Source of the DNA: Paenibacillus massiliensis subsp. panacisoli DSM 21345
GTDB lineage: Bacteria > Bacillota > Bacilli > Paenibacillales > Paenibacillaceae
Assembly (NCBI RefSeq): GCF_000426545.1
Contig: NZ_AUFO01000020.1
Span: 79,125 to 143,124 of the forward strand
Direction: 5' to 3'
Length of the DNA: 64,000 bases
Shown here: positions 38,149-48,821 of the stretch, piece by piece
How positions within the stretch are numbered: position 1 is the first letter of the stretch
How the letters are laid out: each line of letters begins with the position of its first letter
Translations under genes and position numbers: made by a program
Notes under the pieces: model-generated
Told to the model about the DNA's origin: nothing
Database searches by the model: none
Seen by the model: only the letters and a program-made list of their open reading frames with translations

Positions 38149-39240
38149 ATGGAGGGAGGCCCAACGAATCACCTCATAAGCAAACTTGGCAGTCAAGGTA
38201 CACTAAGCAGATTCGAGCTGATTTCGCTGATCGACTCTCTTGATGAGTCTGTGCATCAGCATTTACGGCGTACGGCACACCGTGTACGTGTATCTATGTA
38301 TGGCAATAGCGTATATGTGCGTGGGCTGATCGAATTCTCGAATATTTGCAAGCAAAACTGCCTGTATTGTGGACTGCGTTCAGGCAATAAGCAACTGAGC
38401 CGTTACCGTCTGTCGCTTCAGGAAATTATAAAATGCTGCGATGAGGGCTATGAACTCGGCTACCGAACCTTCGTCCTGCAAAGCGGCGAGGATGCTTGGT
38501 ATACAACCGACCGACTGGCCGAGTTAATACACTCCATCAAACAGTCCTATCCAGACACGGCCGTCACGCTCTCCATCGGCGAGAGAAGCAATGAATGTTA
38601 TACACGGCTGTACGAGGCCGGAGCCGATCGATTCTTGCTGCGCCATGAGACAGCATCACGTGCGTTATACGATGCTCTGCACCCGACAATGCAATTCGAG
38701 CAACGGCGAGAGCGGCTGCACGCTCTTCAAAGCATCGGCTATCAGATCGGGGCAGGCTTCATGGTCGGCCTACCGGGACAGACTTCAGCCGACTTGGCGG
38801 AGGACCTGCTGTATGTACAGGAGCTGCAGCCGGATATGATCGGGATTGGCCCTTTTTTGCCGCATAAAGCAACCCCGCTCAGGGATCAGCCCCCAGGTAC
38901 AATAGAGCGTACCCTTGATATGATTGCACTGGCCCGACTGCTGGTTCCGCAAGCATTGATTCCGGCCACGACGGCAATGGGCACGGCCCACCCGCAAGGA
39001 CGGGAGCTGGCGCTGCTGGCAGGTGCCAATGTCGTCATGCCGAATCTATCACCGATGTCCGTGCGCGATAAATACATGCTCTATAACAACAAAATCTGCA
39101 CAGGAGACGAATCTGCACAATGCCGTTTCTGCCTCGAGCGGCGCATTGAAGCAGTTGGACTCTATATGGATATGGGACGCGGTGATAGCCTGAAATACCT
39201 GGACCGAAGCGGGCAGCCTATCGCTCCATTCTTGTCATAG
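38149..39240 (+). CDS. hydE: [FeFe]-hydrogenase maturase HydE (radical SAM)
   Basis: The 363-residue radical SAM protein acts on the HydG product during H-cluster assembly. The SAM cluster is Cys67/71/74 (CKQNCLYC), followed by a partial barrel; VLQSGEDAWY is typical of HydE. A second, non-essential cluster set CX7CX2C (CTGDESAQCRFC) is kept near the C-terminus. The start is uncertain: the ATG at 38149 has a poor upstream site, while GGAGGGAGG lies just inside the frame at 38151-38159 without a standard start after it. hydG follows 124 bases downstream. Confidence 0.92.
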   Translation: MEGGPTNHLISKLGSQGTLSRFELISLIDSLDESVHQHLRRTAHRVRVSMYGNSVYVRGLIEFSNICKQNCLYCGLRSGNKQLSRYRLSLQEIIKCCDEGYELGYRTFVLQSGEDAWYTTDRLAELIHSIKQSYPDTAVTLSIGERSNECYTRLYEAGADRFLLRHETASRALYDALHPTMQFEQRRERLHALQSIGYQIGAGFMVGLPGQTSADLAEDLLYVQELQPDMIGIGPFLPHKATPLRDQPPGTIERTLDMIALARLLVPQALIPATTAMGTAHPQGRELALLAGANVVMPNLSPMSVRDKYMLYNNKICTGDESAQCRFCLERRIEAVGLYMDMGRGDSLKYLDRSGQPIAPFLS

Positions 39241-39364
39241 AAGGAAAAGGCAATGACGCAGGGTCCCGCACAAGTTGGCGTAGTAGACGAGATGTAACAA
39301 CGTGCATTTGTCGGAAAACGGCTCCAAGTATCACCATCTATTTTATAGAAAGAAGTGAATCGCT

Positions 39365-40780
39365 GTGAGCAAGCTGGATGAGCATCGCCCGGCAGATTTT
39401 ATTCAGGATGAGGACATAATTGCCGCCCTTCGCTATGGCGCCGAGGCGGTGCAGGACCGTGCATTGGTGGAGGATATACTGGACAGGGCTAGCGCATGCA
39501 AGGGGCTCAGTTCTATGGAAGCAGCTGTGCTACTCCATGTGGAGGATGCGGAGACACTGGAACGGCTATTCCTGGTGTCTAGACAGATTAAGGAACGAAT
39601 TTACGGCAACCGAATCGTACTCTTTGCTCCGCTATATATAAGCAATTACTGTGTCAACAATTGTGTCTATTGCGGCTATAAGCATTCTAATTCGGATTTG
39701 GAGCGCTGTCGCCTGAGTGCCGACAATATCGCGGAGGAAGTCCGGGTATTGCAAGCCCTTGGTCACAAACGACTTGTGCTGGAGGCTGGCGAGGATGAGC
39801 GCTACTGCTCCATAGACTATGTGCTCGATTGCATACGTACCATCTATGAGACGAGGCTGGATAACGGTCAAATCCGTCGCGTCAACATCAATATTGCTGC
39901 CACGACAGAGGAGAATTATCGCCGTTTGGCTGCGGCAGGGATCGGAACGTACATCCTTTTCCAGGAGACCTACCATCGGCCCAGCTATCGCCATTATCAT
40001 CCCAATGGTCCGAAGCGGGATTATGACTGGCATACGACCGCCATGGATCGAGCCATGCGCGCGGGTATAGATGATGTCGGTATCGGTGTTCTGTACGGTC
40101 TGTATGATCACAAATACGATACGATCGCCATGCTGAAGCATGCGGAGCATCTGGAGGAGGCATTCGGCTGCGGCCCCCATACGATCTCCGTTCCTCGCCT
40201 GCGGCCGGCTGAAAATGTCAATCTGGATAACTATCCATATCTCGTCAATGATCATGAATTTGCCAAGATCGTGGCTGTTCTGCGGTTGTCCGTCCCTTAT
40301 ACAGGCATGATTTTGTCCACACGGGAAGACACTGGCTTCCGGGACCGGATTATTCAGTTAGGCATTTCACAGATTAGCGCTGGCTCTGCTACAGGCGTAG
40401 GGGGCTACAGCGTCAATAAAGACAAGGAGCAGGTATCGCAGTTCACGCTTGGCGACCACCGATCACCACTTGAGATCGTCAAGGCACTATGCAGGGATGG
40501 TTACGTTCCCAGCTACTGTACAGCCTGCTACCGCGAGGGCCGTACCGGGGACCGTTTCATGCAACTGGCCAAGTCTGGACAGATCCACAATGTGTGTCAG
40601 CCGAATTCGCTAATGACGCTGCTGGAATATTTGCTGGATTACGCGGATGAGGAAATGAAGGAGCTGGGGGAGCAGATTATTCGCGACAATCTTGAGAGTA
40701 TTCCTAAGGAAGGAGTAAGAAAGGCTACCATGAGACAACTGGAGCGAATCCGAAGCGGTGAGCGGGATTTGCGATTCTAG
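39365..40780 (+). CDS. hydG: [FeFe]-hydrogenase maturase HydG (radical SAM tyrosine lyase)
   Basis: The 471-residue enzyme cleaves tyrosine to supply CO and CN to the H-cluster. The SAM cluster is Cys96/100/103 (CVNNCVYC). The C-terminal CX2CX22C set (CTACYREG to HNVC), which holds the auxiliary five-iron cluster, is complete. The full-length ThiH-like barrel is present. The start is GTG with only a weak AGAAAG upstream, suggesting low translation. It is the last gene of the run and is followed by a strong terminator. Confidence 0.93.
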   Translation: MSKLDEHRPADFIQDEDIIAALRYGAEAVQDRALVEDILDRASACKGLSSMEAAVLLHVEDAETLERLFLVSRQIKERIYGNRIVLFAPLYISNYCVNNCVYCGYKHSNSDLERCRLSADNIAEEVRVLQALGHKRLVLEAGEDERYCSIDYVLDCIRTIYETRLDNGQIRRVNINIAATTEENYRRLAAAGIGTYILFQETYHRPSYRHYHPNGPKRDYDWHTTAMDRAMRAGIDDVGIGVLYGLYDHKYDTIAMLKHAEHLEEAFGCGPHTISVPRLRPAENVNLDNYPYLVNDHEFAKIVAVLRLSVPYTGMILSTREDTGFRDRIIQLGISQISAGSATGVGGYSVNKDKEQVSQFTLGDHRSPLEIVKALCRDGYVPSYCTACYREGRTGDRFMQLAKSGQIHNVCQPNSLMTLLEYLLDYADEEMKELGEQIIRDNLESIPKEGVRKATMRQLERIRSGERDLRF

Positions 40781-40810
40781 TGAATTTTATATGAAAAGTA
40801 AATAGAAAGG

Positions 40811-40854
40811 AGGCCCCAACAAGTCGCATTTATGCGTTGTTAGGGGCCTTTTTA
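40811..40854 (+). terminator. Terminator of the formate-hydrogen locus
   Basis: AGGCCCC (40811-40817) and GGGGCCT (40843-40849), extended by AACAA/TTGTT with a bulge, form the stem, followed by TTTTTATT. The stretch from here to 41047 has no gene that I can see. Confidence 0.8.
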
Positions 40855-41047
40855 TTGCTAGCTGTATCGTACGATTTTCTACCGTTATCTCATGGTATTC
40901 TCATCATGTCTTATGGGGTCTTATAGGGTCTCATTAGTACATTTAAATCCTATCAGCAGCTTAAGGATAGCTCATCGCTTGCTGACACAGGTGGCTTACA
41001 GACTTCCGTCACTGCGCGAATTCTCTTAAACGGCTCACACTTGCCTG

Positions 41048-41845
41048 CTAATCAGCAGTAATTCGCTCGGGATGGCTGTATACATTGCAGACGTCTGCCC
41101 GAATGAAGCCGACTGCGGTTATACCCAGCTCATCAGCCAGATCGATCGCAAGACTGGTCGGAGCGGATTTGGACAGGACGATTTCCGCTCCGAGCTTGGA
41201 GGCCTTCAACAATATTTCCGAAGAGATTCTTCCACTGAGTACGATCGTGCTGTGCTCGGGGGGAATTCCTTGTCGCAGATAGTGTCCCAGTATCTTATCC
41301 AGTGCATTATGGCGCCCAATATCACTGCGGGTCAGAAGTACGTCCTTATTGCTGCATAGTGCTGCAGTATGAACGCCTCCGGTGTGCTGGAACAGCTCAG
41401 TTCCCGACAGTACCGTATTCATCAAGCGGAAGCAATCGGCATAGCGCAATTCAATAGGTTCGCCATGGGTATGCTTGGCCGTGCGTGCATCGTTGACGTA
41501 CACGAAGCTGTGACGCCCCGAGCCGCAGCAGGAGGTGACGTACCGCTTGGCGAATAGCTGCCGATGCAGGGGATTCCAGCGTTTCGTCGTGACATGCACG
41601 AAGCCTTCTTCCTCCTGGGTCCAAATATGCTGGATATCCTGCATATGGCGTATAATTCCCTCGGAGGCGAGATAGCCGATGACCATATCCTCGATGAACT
41701 CTGGGGTACAGACGAGGGTTACAAATTCCTCGCCGTTAATCTTAATCGTTACCGGGTGTTCCATAGCGATGGTGTCCTCTACATGACTTAGAAGTCCCTG
41801 GCAAAATCGGATAATGTGCCGTGCTTGCTCAGGCTGTGTATTCAT
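41048..41845 (-). CDS. fdhD: Formate dehydrogenase accessory sulfurtransferase FdhD
   Basis: The 265-residue protein transfers sulfur to the bis-MGD cofactor of FdhF, needed for activity. Family features are INGEEFVTLVCTPEFIEDMV, the cysteine loop YVTSCCGSGRHSF (about 106-118, a CC form common in Bacilli rather than the E. coli CxxC), and GRISSEILLKASKLG. GGAGGAG precedes the ATG. It converges on hydG, so it has its own promoter, but its job is clearly tied to the fdhF operon. Confidence 0.92.
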   Translation of the reverse strand: MNTQPEQARHIIRFCQGLLSHVEDTIAMEHPVTIKINGEEFVTLVCTPEFIEDMVIGYLASEGIIRHMQDIQHIWTQEEEGFVHVTTKRWNPLHRQLFAKRYVTSCCGSGRHSFVYVNDARTAKHTHGEPIELRYADCFRLMNTVLSGTELFQHTGGVHTAALCSNKDVLLTRSDIGRHNALDKILGHYLRQGIPPEHSTIVLSGRISSEILLKASKLGAEIVLSKSAPTSLAIDLADELGITAVGFIRADVCNVYSHPERITAD

Positions 41846-41978
41846 TATGCTCCTCCTTTGAACTAAACGAGAATGTGTATTAATAGTTCCGATTGTAAAT
41901 AATTAGCATATTTCATAAGTTAAATACACCACTTTGCCGTCGCTCTGTCAATGAGGGATGTTATAGAGGCAGGATGTT

Positions 41979-42020
41979 AAAAAGCCAACCAGCAAACTAG
42001 TCTCATTTGCGTGATTGGCT
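41979..42020 (-). terminator. Terminator of the APC permease gene
   Basis: Read on the reverse strand, AGCCAATCA and TGGTTGGCT pair across a partly paired loop (GCAAA/TTTGC) and lead into TTTTT. It follows the stop of the permease gene. Confidence 0.65.
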
Positions 42021-42045
42021 CGTGTTACTTGCTCGTATATTCCGC

Positions 42046-43377
42046 TCACATCGCCTCTTCAACCTCAGGCAATAGGTTGTGGACTGATGCAGATCTCATT
42101 CGGTGACTCACATACAGAAGCAGGCCTAGCACAATCCATCCGGTGCCAAGAAGAAGAGAGGAAGCTCCAAGTTGAGTGATGAGATATAAAATGAAGATGG
42201 CTCCTAACAAGGGGAAAATCATTCGAACAATCCAATCCTGTAAACTGCGTCTTTTCTGACGAATGATATAATGGCCGATGACAGAGAGATTTACGAATAG
42301 AAAGGCTGTTAGTGCACCAAAGCTGACAAACATGATTGCCGTCTCCAGACTGATGAATAAGGCCGCGAGGGAAATAACACTGACGAGTACAATATTGAAC
42401 ACAGGCGTGCGGAATTTGGGGTGAATAGAACTGAATTTTCGGGGCAGCAAGGAGGATCTGCCCATGACAAACAGCAGCCTGGAGACAGTTGTCATAGAAG
42501 ACATGCCTTGCGCAAGCACGGAGAAAATAACGACAAAGGTGAAGATGGAGGCAAGTGTTCCTCCGCCAATAACCTGCATTAATTCGAATCCTGCAGAGTC
42601 CATATGTGCAAACGTAAAGGAAGGGTACATCTGTTGAATTAAATAAGCCGTTGCGAAATACATAATACCAGCGATACTAACGATGATCAGAATGGCACGG
42701 GGTATCGTTTTTTCCGGTTGTCTCGTTTCTTCTGCCATCGTCGTGATGGAATCAAAGCCAAGGAAAGAAAAACAGACGAGAGAAGCTCCAGCCAATATGG
42801 CTGAGAAGGGAACGCCTTCTACGGAATGAAGTGGGTTAAGTCCCGTAGCCACCCCTTGTGTCACGGCTTTGTATACAAGAAAGGCACAAAAACCTGCTAT
42901 AAAAATGATTTGCATCAGCACAAATATCTTGTTGACGTTTGCGGACGTTTTGATGCCGATCACGTTGATGGTCATCACAATAAGAGTAAGGAGCACAATC
43001 CAGACGGGTGAAGGAATAGAGGGAAACTGGGCATGCAGATTAATGCCAAACATCAGTACAGCTACAATACAGGAGAACAGATAATCCAGCAGAATCACCC
43101 AGCCTACCAAAAAGCCGATAAACGGGTTCATCGCTTGACTTACATAGGTATAAGCCGAACCTGACACCGGAAAAGCCTTGGCCATCTGTCCATAGCTGCC
43201 TGCGGTAAACAGAATAGCTACAAAAGCAAGAACGTATGCAGCCAGCAGCATCCCCTGAGAACCCTCATGTAGGACACCAAAGCTCGTGAAAAATATCATG
43301 GGAGACATCCAGGCCAGTCCCATGGTCACCACATGGCTCAAGGAGAGATTTCTTTTTAGTGTTAACTTTTGTGACAT
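42046..43377 (-). CDS. APC superfamily amino-acid/amine permease
   Basis: The 443-residue integral membrane protein has about 12 helices. The APC start LSLSHVVTMGLAWMSPMIFF and the FSFLGFDSITTMAEETRQPE segment (helix 6 and following loop) are classic. ATG 43377 follows AAGGGGG; a longer frame to 43437 has no site. It is divergent from the guanidine operon, so it may import an amine, amino acid or guanidine-related compound, but it lacks the riboswitch on its own side. Substrate unknown. Confidence 0.85.
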   Translation of the reverse strand: MSQKLTLKRNLSLSHVVTMGLAWMSPMIFFTSFGVLHEGSQGMLLAAYVLAFVAILFTAGSYGQMAKAFPVSGSAYTYVSQAMNPFIGFLVGWVILLDYLFSCIVAVLMFGINLHAQFPSIPSPVWIVLLTLIVMTINVIGIKTSANVNKIFVLMQIIFIAGFCAFLVYKAVTQGVATGLNPLHSVEGVPFSAILAGASLVCFSFLGFDSITTMAEETRQPEKTIPRAILIIVSIAGIMYFATAYLIQQMYPSFTFAHMDSAGFELMQVIGGGTLASIFTFVVIFSVLAQGMSSMTTVSRLLFVMGRSSLLPRKFSSIHPKFRTPVFNIVLVSVISLAALFISLETAIMFVSFGALTAFLFVNLSVIGHYIIRQKRRSLQDWIVRMIFPLLGAIFILYLITQLGASSLLLGTGWIVLGLLLYVSHRMRSASVHNLLPEVEEAM

Positions 43378-43591
43378 TATAAAACCCCCTTCGAAATTAA
43401 AAATGATATGCTGTTTTTCCGTGTCATGATATTTCACATTTTTACAGGCGTTTTAGTAAAAATCAAGCTATTTTTTTGAGCATATACGCACGTCCAGTCA
43501 TTTTCTATAGTAGTTTTTTCGTCATTTTGAGAAAAACATGCCATGAGTTTAAGCGGAAGGAATGTTTTTTAAGATTATTTTCAAAAAAGTA

Positions 43592-43620
43592 TTGTGATTT
43601 GTGATTTTGAGTGTTAGTAT
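43592..43620 (+). promoter_or_regulatory. Predicted promoter of the guanidine operon
   Basis: TTGTGA (43592-43597) and TAGTAT (43615-43620) are separated by 17 bases, about 25 bases before the riboswitch aptamer, which suits a leader transcript. Confidence 0.5.
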
Positions 43621-43642
43621 TCATAACATGAATTTCATAAAA

Positions 43643-43743
43643 ATGTTTTCTAGGGTTCCGAACCGTAGATCGGTTGACTGGTCCGAGAGAAAACGCATTG
43701 GGCGCATCACCTAATGTACACGGCGGGAAAAAAGCCCGGGAGA
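43643..43743 (+). promoter_or_regulatory. Guanidine-I (ykkC) riboswitch aptamer
   Basis: The segment carries the conserved ykkC blocks in order: CTAGGGTTCCG (from 43649), GACTGGTCCGAGAG (43675-43688), and ACACGGCGGGA followed by AAAAAAGCCCGGGAG. This class binds guanidinium and turns genes on by preventing termination. The last block overlaps the terminator stem at 43733, so ligand binding and termination compete. The downstream genes fit guanidine use. Confidence 0.93.
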
Positions 43744-43785
43744 ATCAATCAAAGAGCAATCTTTGATGTTTCTCTCGGGCTTTTT
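43733..43785 (+). terminator. Riboswitch-controlled terminator
   Basis: GCCCGGGAGAA pairs with TTCTCTCGGGC (11 pairs) and an inner ATCAAAGA/TCTTTGAT stem extends the hairpin, followed by TTTTTT. The 5' arm is also part of the guanidine aptamer, giving the ON-switch logic. Confidence 0.9.
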
Positions 43786-43812
43786 TATATTTTTCTACAG
43801 GAGGAATGAACA

Positions 43813-44535
43813 ATGACAGCATTATTCACGATGACTATGCAGCCTGGTAGCAAATGGTCTGCCCATGTAGGAAGAGGAAAAGCGATCACATTAACAGCAA
43901 CAGGAGATCGTGCCAATGTATCCGCATTGTTATTCCATGCACAAGATCCGGCAGAACGCTACAACATGCCTGATACCCTGAAAGCCCAACACACCGCTTA
44001 TTTGACGACAGGCAACGTATTGATGAGCGATCAAGGGAGGGTGCTGGCTTCCATTACGGAAGATACGGTAGGCTGGCATGATCCTTTATCCGGATATACG
44101 ACTCGTGAGGCGACGGATCAAAAATATGGAATCACCACATATCAGGACCAGCGCAACGACTGGTTGAGAAGCGGGGAAGAGAACTTTAAGGTCGAGCTGT
44201 TCCGGCATCAGCTGTCGCCGCGTGACATCGCGGTTCCGGTTAACTTTTTCTCAAAGGTCGTGTGCGAATTGGATGGAACGATGAAGTACACATGGCAGGA
44301 GACAGCAGCACGGTCAGTGACGATCCGGACGGAAATGGACATCTTGCTCGTGCTATCAAATACACCTCATCCGCTTGATCCTTCAGCACACTACCCAAAT
44401 ACCTCGGTTATCGTGTCGGTGACAGATGTCGAGCCCGCTTCTGAAGAGGACCCTTGTGTTCTTCATTGTGGAGAGAATCAAAGAGCTTTTGAAAATACAT
44501 GGAATGCTTTTGCTTTGCTGAAGGGGGCCAACTAA
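43813..44535 (+). CDS. DUF1989 urea-carboxylase-associated protein 1 (carboxyguanidine deiminase subunit)
   Basis: The 240-residue DUF1989 protein is the first gene after the guanidine riboswitch. Such paired proteins (CgdA/CgdB) hydrolyse carboxyguanidine, made by guanidine carboxylase, to allophanate and ammonia. Family traits are the core [20 protein letters not shown] and the metal-binding-like cysteine region near [13 protein letters not shown]. The AGGAGG site is strong. The paralogue begins one base after its stop. Which of CgdA or CgdB it is cannot be decided here. Confidence 0.85.
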   Translation: MTALFTMTMQPGSKWSAHVGRGKAITLTATGDRANVSALLFHAQDPAERYNMPDTLKAQHTAYLTTGNVLMSDQGRVLASITEDTVGWHDPLSGYTTREATDQKYGITTYQDQRNDWLRSGEENFKVELFRHQLSPRDIAVPVNFFSKVVCELDGTMKYTWQETAARSVTIRTEMDILLVLSNTPHPLDPSAHYPNTSVIVSVTDVEPASEEDPCVLHCGENQRAFENTWNAFALLKGAN

Positions 44536-44536
44536 C

Positions 44537-45205
44537 ATGAATACTCCTCAACTTGTAGAGAGTCAATTACTGGAGGAAAAAGCCATATACGAGCACGTAA
44601 TCCCAGCCGGTGATGGCTGGCTACATGATCTTCGGCCAGGCCAAGTACTTCGCATCGTTGATATGGAAGGCAATCAGGCCGTTGATACGCTGTTCTACTC
44701 CACTGAAGATCCGACTAACCATTACAGTGCAGTTCGCACGATTACCAGTCAAGGAAATCTGTATTTGACGACAGGTTCGACGCTACTCGCTGAATCGGGC
44801 CAAGAGCTGCTGCGGATTACGGCTGATACCTGCGGAAGACATGACACGATCGGCGGTGCCTGTTCGGCACAAAGCAATACTGTCCGCTACGCCCATGATA
44901 AGCTTTCGATGCACAACTGTCGTGATACCTTCATGCTAATGCTCTCACAGCGGGATGAATATACCAAGCGGGATCTCGCCCCTAACGTCAACTTTTTCAT
45001 GAATGTGCCTGTTACACCGGAAGGCGAGCTAACCTTTGCAGATGGCATATCGGCACCAGGTCGTTACGTTGAATTAGTTGCGCTGGCCCCCGTGACCGTT
45101 CTGATCAGCAACTGTCCACAGTTGAACAATCCATGTAATGCCTATAACCCCACTCCAGCCAAAGTGCTTATCTGGGATGCAGAGGGAGGTAACGCCGATG
45201 TTTAA
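44537..45205 (+). CDS. DUF1989 urea-carboxylase-associated protein 2 (carboxyguanidine deiminase subunit)
   Basis: The 222-residue second DUF1989 protein has [40 protein letters not shown] and [16 protein letters not shown]; the Cys/His set (CGRHD, CSAQSN, HNC) probably holds the active metal. It acts with the previous gene's product as the carboxyguanidine deiminase. AAGGGGG lies before the ATG. Its last eight bases overlap the carboxylase start, so translation is coupled. Confidence 0.86.
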   Translation: MNTPQLVESQLLEEKAIYEHVIPAGDGWLHDLRPGQVLRIVDMEGNQAVDTLFYSTEDPTNHYSAVRTITSQGNLYLTTGSTLLAESGQELLRITADTCGRHDTIGGACSAQSNTVRYAHDKLSMHNCRDTFMLMLSQRDEYTKRDLAPNVNFFMNVPVTPEGELTFADGISAPGRYVELVALAPVTVLISNCPQLNNPCNAYNPTPAKVLIWDAEGGNADV

Positions 45206-48200
45206 AAAAGTGTTGATCGCCAATCGCGGTGCCATAGCCGTACGCATCATTCGGTCTCTTCGTCAGATGGGCATTTCCAGCGTAGCCATCTACACAAAAG
45301 CAGACCGAGACAGCCTGCATGTCGAGCTTGCAGACGAAGCTGTGCTCATTGGTGAGGGGCCGGCAAGAGAGAGCTACGTCAATGCCGAATTGGTCCTCAA
45401 GACTGCCAAGGAGGCAGGGGCTGATGCTATACATCCCGGTTATGGATTTTTGAGCGAGAACGCAGCCTTTGCTAGAGCGTGTGCGGAGCAGGACATTACA
45501 TTTATTGGCCCTTCTCCTGAACACATTGAGCTATTTGGCTTGAAGCATACGGCACGGGCCATGGCAGCTGAAGCTGACGTACCTTTGCTGCCTGGCACAG
45601 GCCTGATGCATTCTCTGGATGAAGCAGTTCAACAGGCTGCAAGCATTGGTTATCCTGTGATGCTGAAATCGACGGCTGGTGGTGGGGGAATTGGCATGCG
45701 GGTCTGTGAGCACGAGGAAATGCTGAGCGAAGCTTTTGAATCGGTATCCCGCTTGGCCACAGCCAATTTTAATGACGGCGGCGTATTCCTTGAAAAGTAC
45801 ATTGCACGTGCACGTCACGTTGAGGTTCAAATTTTCGGTACAGGTAACGGTGAAGCAGTAGCTCTGGGGGAACGGGACTGCTCGGTACAACGGCGCAATC
45901 AGAAAATCATTGAGGAGACCCCGGCTCCATGCTTACCGGATGCAGTGCGACAGGAGATGCTTGAATGTGCCAGACGACTGGCGATTTCCGCAGGCTACCG
46001 CAATGCTGGAACGGTAGAGTTCCTGTATGATCCCGATGGGCAGCAATTTTACTTCCTGGAGGTAAATACAAGACTTCAGGTAGAGCATGGGGTGACAGAA
46101 GAGGTACTAGGCATCGATTTGGTGGAATGGATGGTCAAGGAAGCCGCCAATGAGACCGACTCATTGAATATCTCAGCTCCTTCACCAACAGGGCATAGTC
46201 TCCAGGTACGCTTGTACGCCGAGGATTGCATGAATGATTTTCGGCCGAGCGATGGACGCATTGATGCGATTCACTGGCCCGAAGATGTGAGAATTGAGAG
46301 CTGGATTCAACCTGGATTGAATGTGACTACACTGTATGATCCGATGCTGGCTAAAATCATTGTGCACGCCAACACGCGCAGGGAAGCAATTGACAAAATG
46401 AAGGATGCACTCCTTCAGCTTCGGGTGTATGGCGTAACGACCAATCAGTCCTATATAGAAGCATTTTTACACACCGTTTCCTTCGAGAATGGGGAAGTGC
46501 ATACCCGAATGCTTTCTGACTTTAAACCACTGGAGTGTACCATTGAAGTGTTGGACGGCGGTATTCAGACCACGGTACAGGACTGTCCTGGAAGAATTGG
46601 CTACTGGGATATCGGTGTGCCCCCATCCGGACCGATGGATCACCTTGCTTTTCGTATTGGCAACAGATTGCTTGGCAATGATGCACATGCGTCTGGACTT
46701 GAAATGACACTACGCGGGGGAGCATATCGCTTCAGAGACGAAATCATCTTCTGCCTGACAGGAGCTGATATGAAGGCCGAACTGGATGGTGTGATTGTTG
46801 AGCCATATACGCCGACAGTTGCCTCTCCAGGCTCGGTGCTTACTCTTGGTGAAGCCAGACAGGGCCTGCGGACATACTTGCTCGTGGCCGGGGGGCTGGA
46901 TATGCCGCTCACTCTTGGTAGTGCAGCAACCTTTACTTTGGGTGGATTCGGTGGTCATCGTGGTAGTGCATTGCGCACTGGTGCCATTCTGGGAGTACAT
47001 GATGTAAAAGGAAAGGAGCAGGTCACGCTTGCTCCCCTCACAGCCGATTGCAGACCGAAGTACAACAATGAATGGACGATTGGCGTGATACCTGGACCAC
47101 ACTGTACGGATGAATACGTGCTTCCTGCTTATCTGGACCAGTTGACCGAGACTACATGGGAGGTTCATTTCAACAGCTCCAGAACAGGCGTCAGATTGAT
47201 TGGTCCTGCCCCGCTATGGGCGAGAACTGACGGCGGTGATGCAGGGCTGCATCCCTCTAATATTCATGACAATGCTTATGCTGTCGGTGCATTGGATTTG
47301 ACGGGCGACATGCCAATCCTGCTAGGACCAGACGGTCCGAGTCTTGGAGGGTTCGTCTGCCCGGTAACCACGGCGACCGCTGAATTATGGAAGCTCGGGC
47401 AACTAAGCCCTGGCGACAAGCTCCGCTTCAGGCTTATAACAGTTAAAGAAGCCGAGCAATTAAGAGCGGAGCAAGAGCTTTATCTAAAGGAGCTTGACGC
47501 GCAGCCAATGCTGCCCGCTCTACCCGCAACATCTACCGGTGAGTATATGCCGATTCTAGCCCAAGCGGTAGAAGGCAGACGCTTCCCGATTACAGTACGC
47601 TGCTCCGGTGATGAGAACATTCTGGTCGAGTACGGGGAGCGCGAGTTAAATCTGTTATACCGATTCCAGGCGTACGTGCTCATGCAAGCGATCAAAGAAA
47701 AGGGGAACATACCTTATATCGAGCTGACGCCAGGTATTCGTTCTCTGCAGATCCATCTGGACGCGACCCGTATGACGGTAAAAGAAGCGGCTAACCTGAT
47801 CATGAAGCTGGACCTACAGCTTCCGGAGCTGGAGACCATTGAAGTGCCTTCACGGATCGTCAAATTACCACTGTCCTGGGACGACCCCGCAACCCAGCTT
47901 GCCATTGAGCGATATCAGCAAAATGTTAGACCCGATGCGCCATGGTGCCCAAGCAACCTGGAGTTCATCCGGCGTATGAACGGACTCGGATCGCTGGAAG
48001 AGGTTGCTGAAATCGTGTTTAACGCCTCCTATCTCGTCATGGGGCTTGGAGATGTGTACCTTGGTGCGCCAGTGGCTGTACCACTGGACCCGCGACATCG
48101 ACTGGTAACCACCAAGTATAATCCGGCGCGGACGTGGACTCCGGAAAATGCCGTCGGCATTGGCGGCGCGTATCTCTGCGTGTATGGTATGGAGGGTCCT

Positions 48201-48821
48201 GGCGGATATCAGTTCGTCGGACGCACGGTACAAATGTGGAACTCGTTCCGAGAAACAAGCAATTTCGAGGCAGGCAAGCCATGGCTGCTACAGTTCTTTG
48301 ATCAGCTTCAGTTCTATCCGGTGTCAGAGGCAGAGCTTCTCAACATGCGTGAGGAGTTCCCGCGGGGAGGCTTTACTTTGGAGGTCGAGGAGACCACGTT
48401 CCATTTGGGCACGTATCTGGAATGGCTGGGAACCATCGAACAGGAATCTGGCAGTTTCCGGCAGCAGCAGCAGCGCGCATTCCAGGCGGAACGGAATTAC
48501 TGGAAGGAACTCGGTATCGCGGAATATGTGTCTGAGCCTGAAGTAGCGGCAACCTTGGAGGAAGTAGAGATGCCTGAAGGGAGCTTGGGCATGAGCAGCT
48601 CGATGTCAGGCAGCGTATGGAAAGTATTAGTGGAGCCAGGTCAGAAGGTCCAAAAGGGTGACACTATTATAATAGAAGAAAGTATGAAAATGGAGTTCCC
48701 GCAGCTCGCTCCGACAGATGGAATGATCGCTTCGATTTATGTCTCACCGGGTGATCAGATCAAATCAGGAGACTGGATCGCTGCCATCATCCCAACGACC
48801 AAGGAGGAGGTTAGGCTATGA
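45198..48821 (+). CDS. Biotin-dependent guanidine (urea) carboxylase
   Basis: The 1207-residue multidomain enzyme has a biotin carboxylase at residues 1 to about 450 ([23 protein letters not shown] loop [11 protein letters not shown]). KipA/AHS2- and KipI/AHS1-like carboxyltransferase domains follow (about 460-1010), then a short Allo-type linker and a C-terminal biotinyl domain with Lys1164 in EESMKMEF. Family members were named urea carboxylase; those under guanidine-I riboswitches prefer guanidine. ATG 45198 follows AGGGAGG. It makes carboxyguanidine (or allophanate from urea) using ATP and bicarbonate. It is coupled to both neighbours. Confidence 0.92.
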   Translation: MFKKVLIANRGAIAVRIIRSLRQMGISSVAIYTKADRDSLHVELADEAVLIGEGPARESYVNAELVLKTAKEAGADAIHPGYGFLSENAAFARACAEQDITFIGPSPEHIELFGLKHTARAMAAEADVPLLPGTGLMHSLDEAVQQAASIGYPVMLKSTAGGGGIGMRVCEHEEMLSEAFESVSRLATANFNDGGVFLEKYIARARHVEVQIFGTGNGEAVALGERDCSVQRRNQKIIEETPAPCLPDAVRQEMLECARRLAISAGYRNAGTVEFLYDPDGQQFYFLEVNTRLQVEHGVTEEVLGIDLVEWMVKEAANETDSLNISAPSPTGHSLQVRLYAEDCMNDFRPSDGRIDAIHWPEDVRIESWIQPGLNVTTLYDPMLAKIIVHANTRREAIDKMKDALLQLRVYGVTTNQSYIEAFLHTVSFENGEVHTRMLSDFKPLECTIEVLDGGIQTTVQDCPGRIGYWDIGVPPSGPMDHLAFRIGNRLLGNDAHASGLEMTLRGGAYRFRDEIIFCLTGADMKAELDGVIVEPYTPTVASPGSVLTLGEARQGLRTYLLVAGGLDMPLTLGSAATFTLGGFGGHRGSALRTGAILGVHDVKGKEQVTLAPLTADCRPKYNNEWTIGVIPGPHCTDEYVLPAYLDQLTETTWEVHFNSSRTGVRLIGPAPLWARTDGGDAGLHPSNIHDNAYAVGALDLTGDMPILLGPDGPSLGGFVCPVTTATAELWKLGQLSPGDKLRFRLITVKEAEQLRAEQELYLKELDAQPMLPALPATSTGEYMPILAQAVEGRRFPITVRCSGDENILVEYGERELNLLYRFQAYVLMQAIKEKGNIPYIELTPGIRSLQIHLDATRMTVKEAANLIMKLDLQLPELETIEVPSRIVKLPLSWDDPATQLAIERYQQNVRPDAPWCPSNLEFIRRMNGLGSLEEVAEIVFNASYLVMGLGDVYLGAPVAVPLDPRHRLVTTKYNPARTWTPENAVGIGGAYLCVYGMEGPGGYQFVGRTVQMWNSFRETSNFEAGKPWLLQFFDQLQFYPVSEAELLNMREEFPRGGFTLEVEETTFHLGTYLEWLGTIEQESGSFRQQQQRAFQAERNYWKELGIAEYVSEPEVAATLEEVEMPEGSLGMSSSMSGSVWKVLVEPGQKVQKGDTIIIEESMKMEFPQLAPTDGMIASIYVSPGDQIKSGDWIAAIIPTTKEEVRL

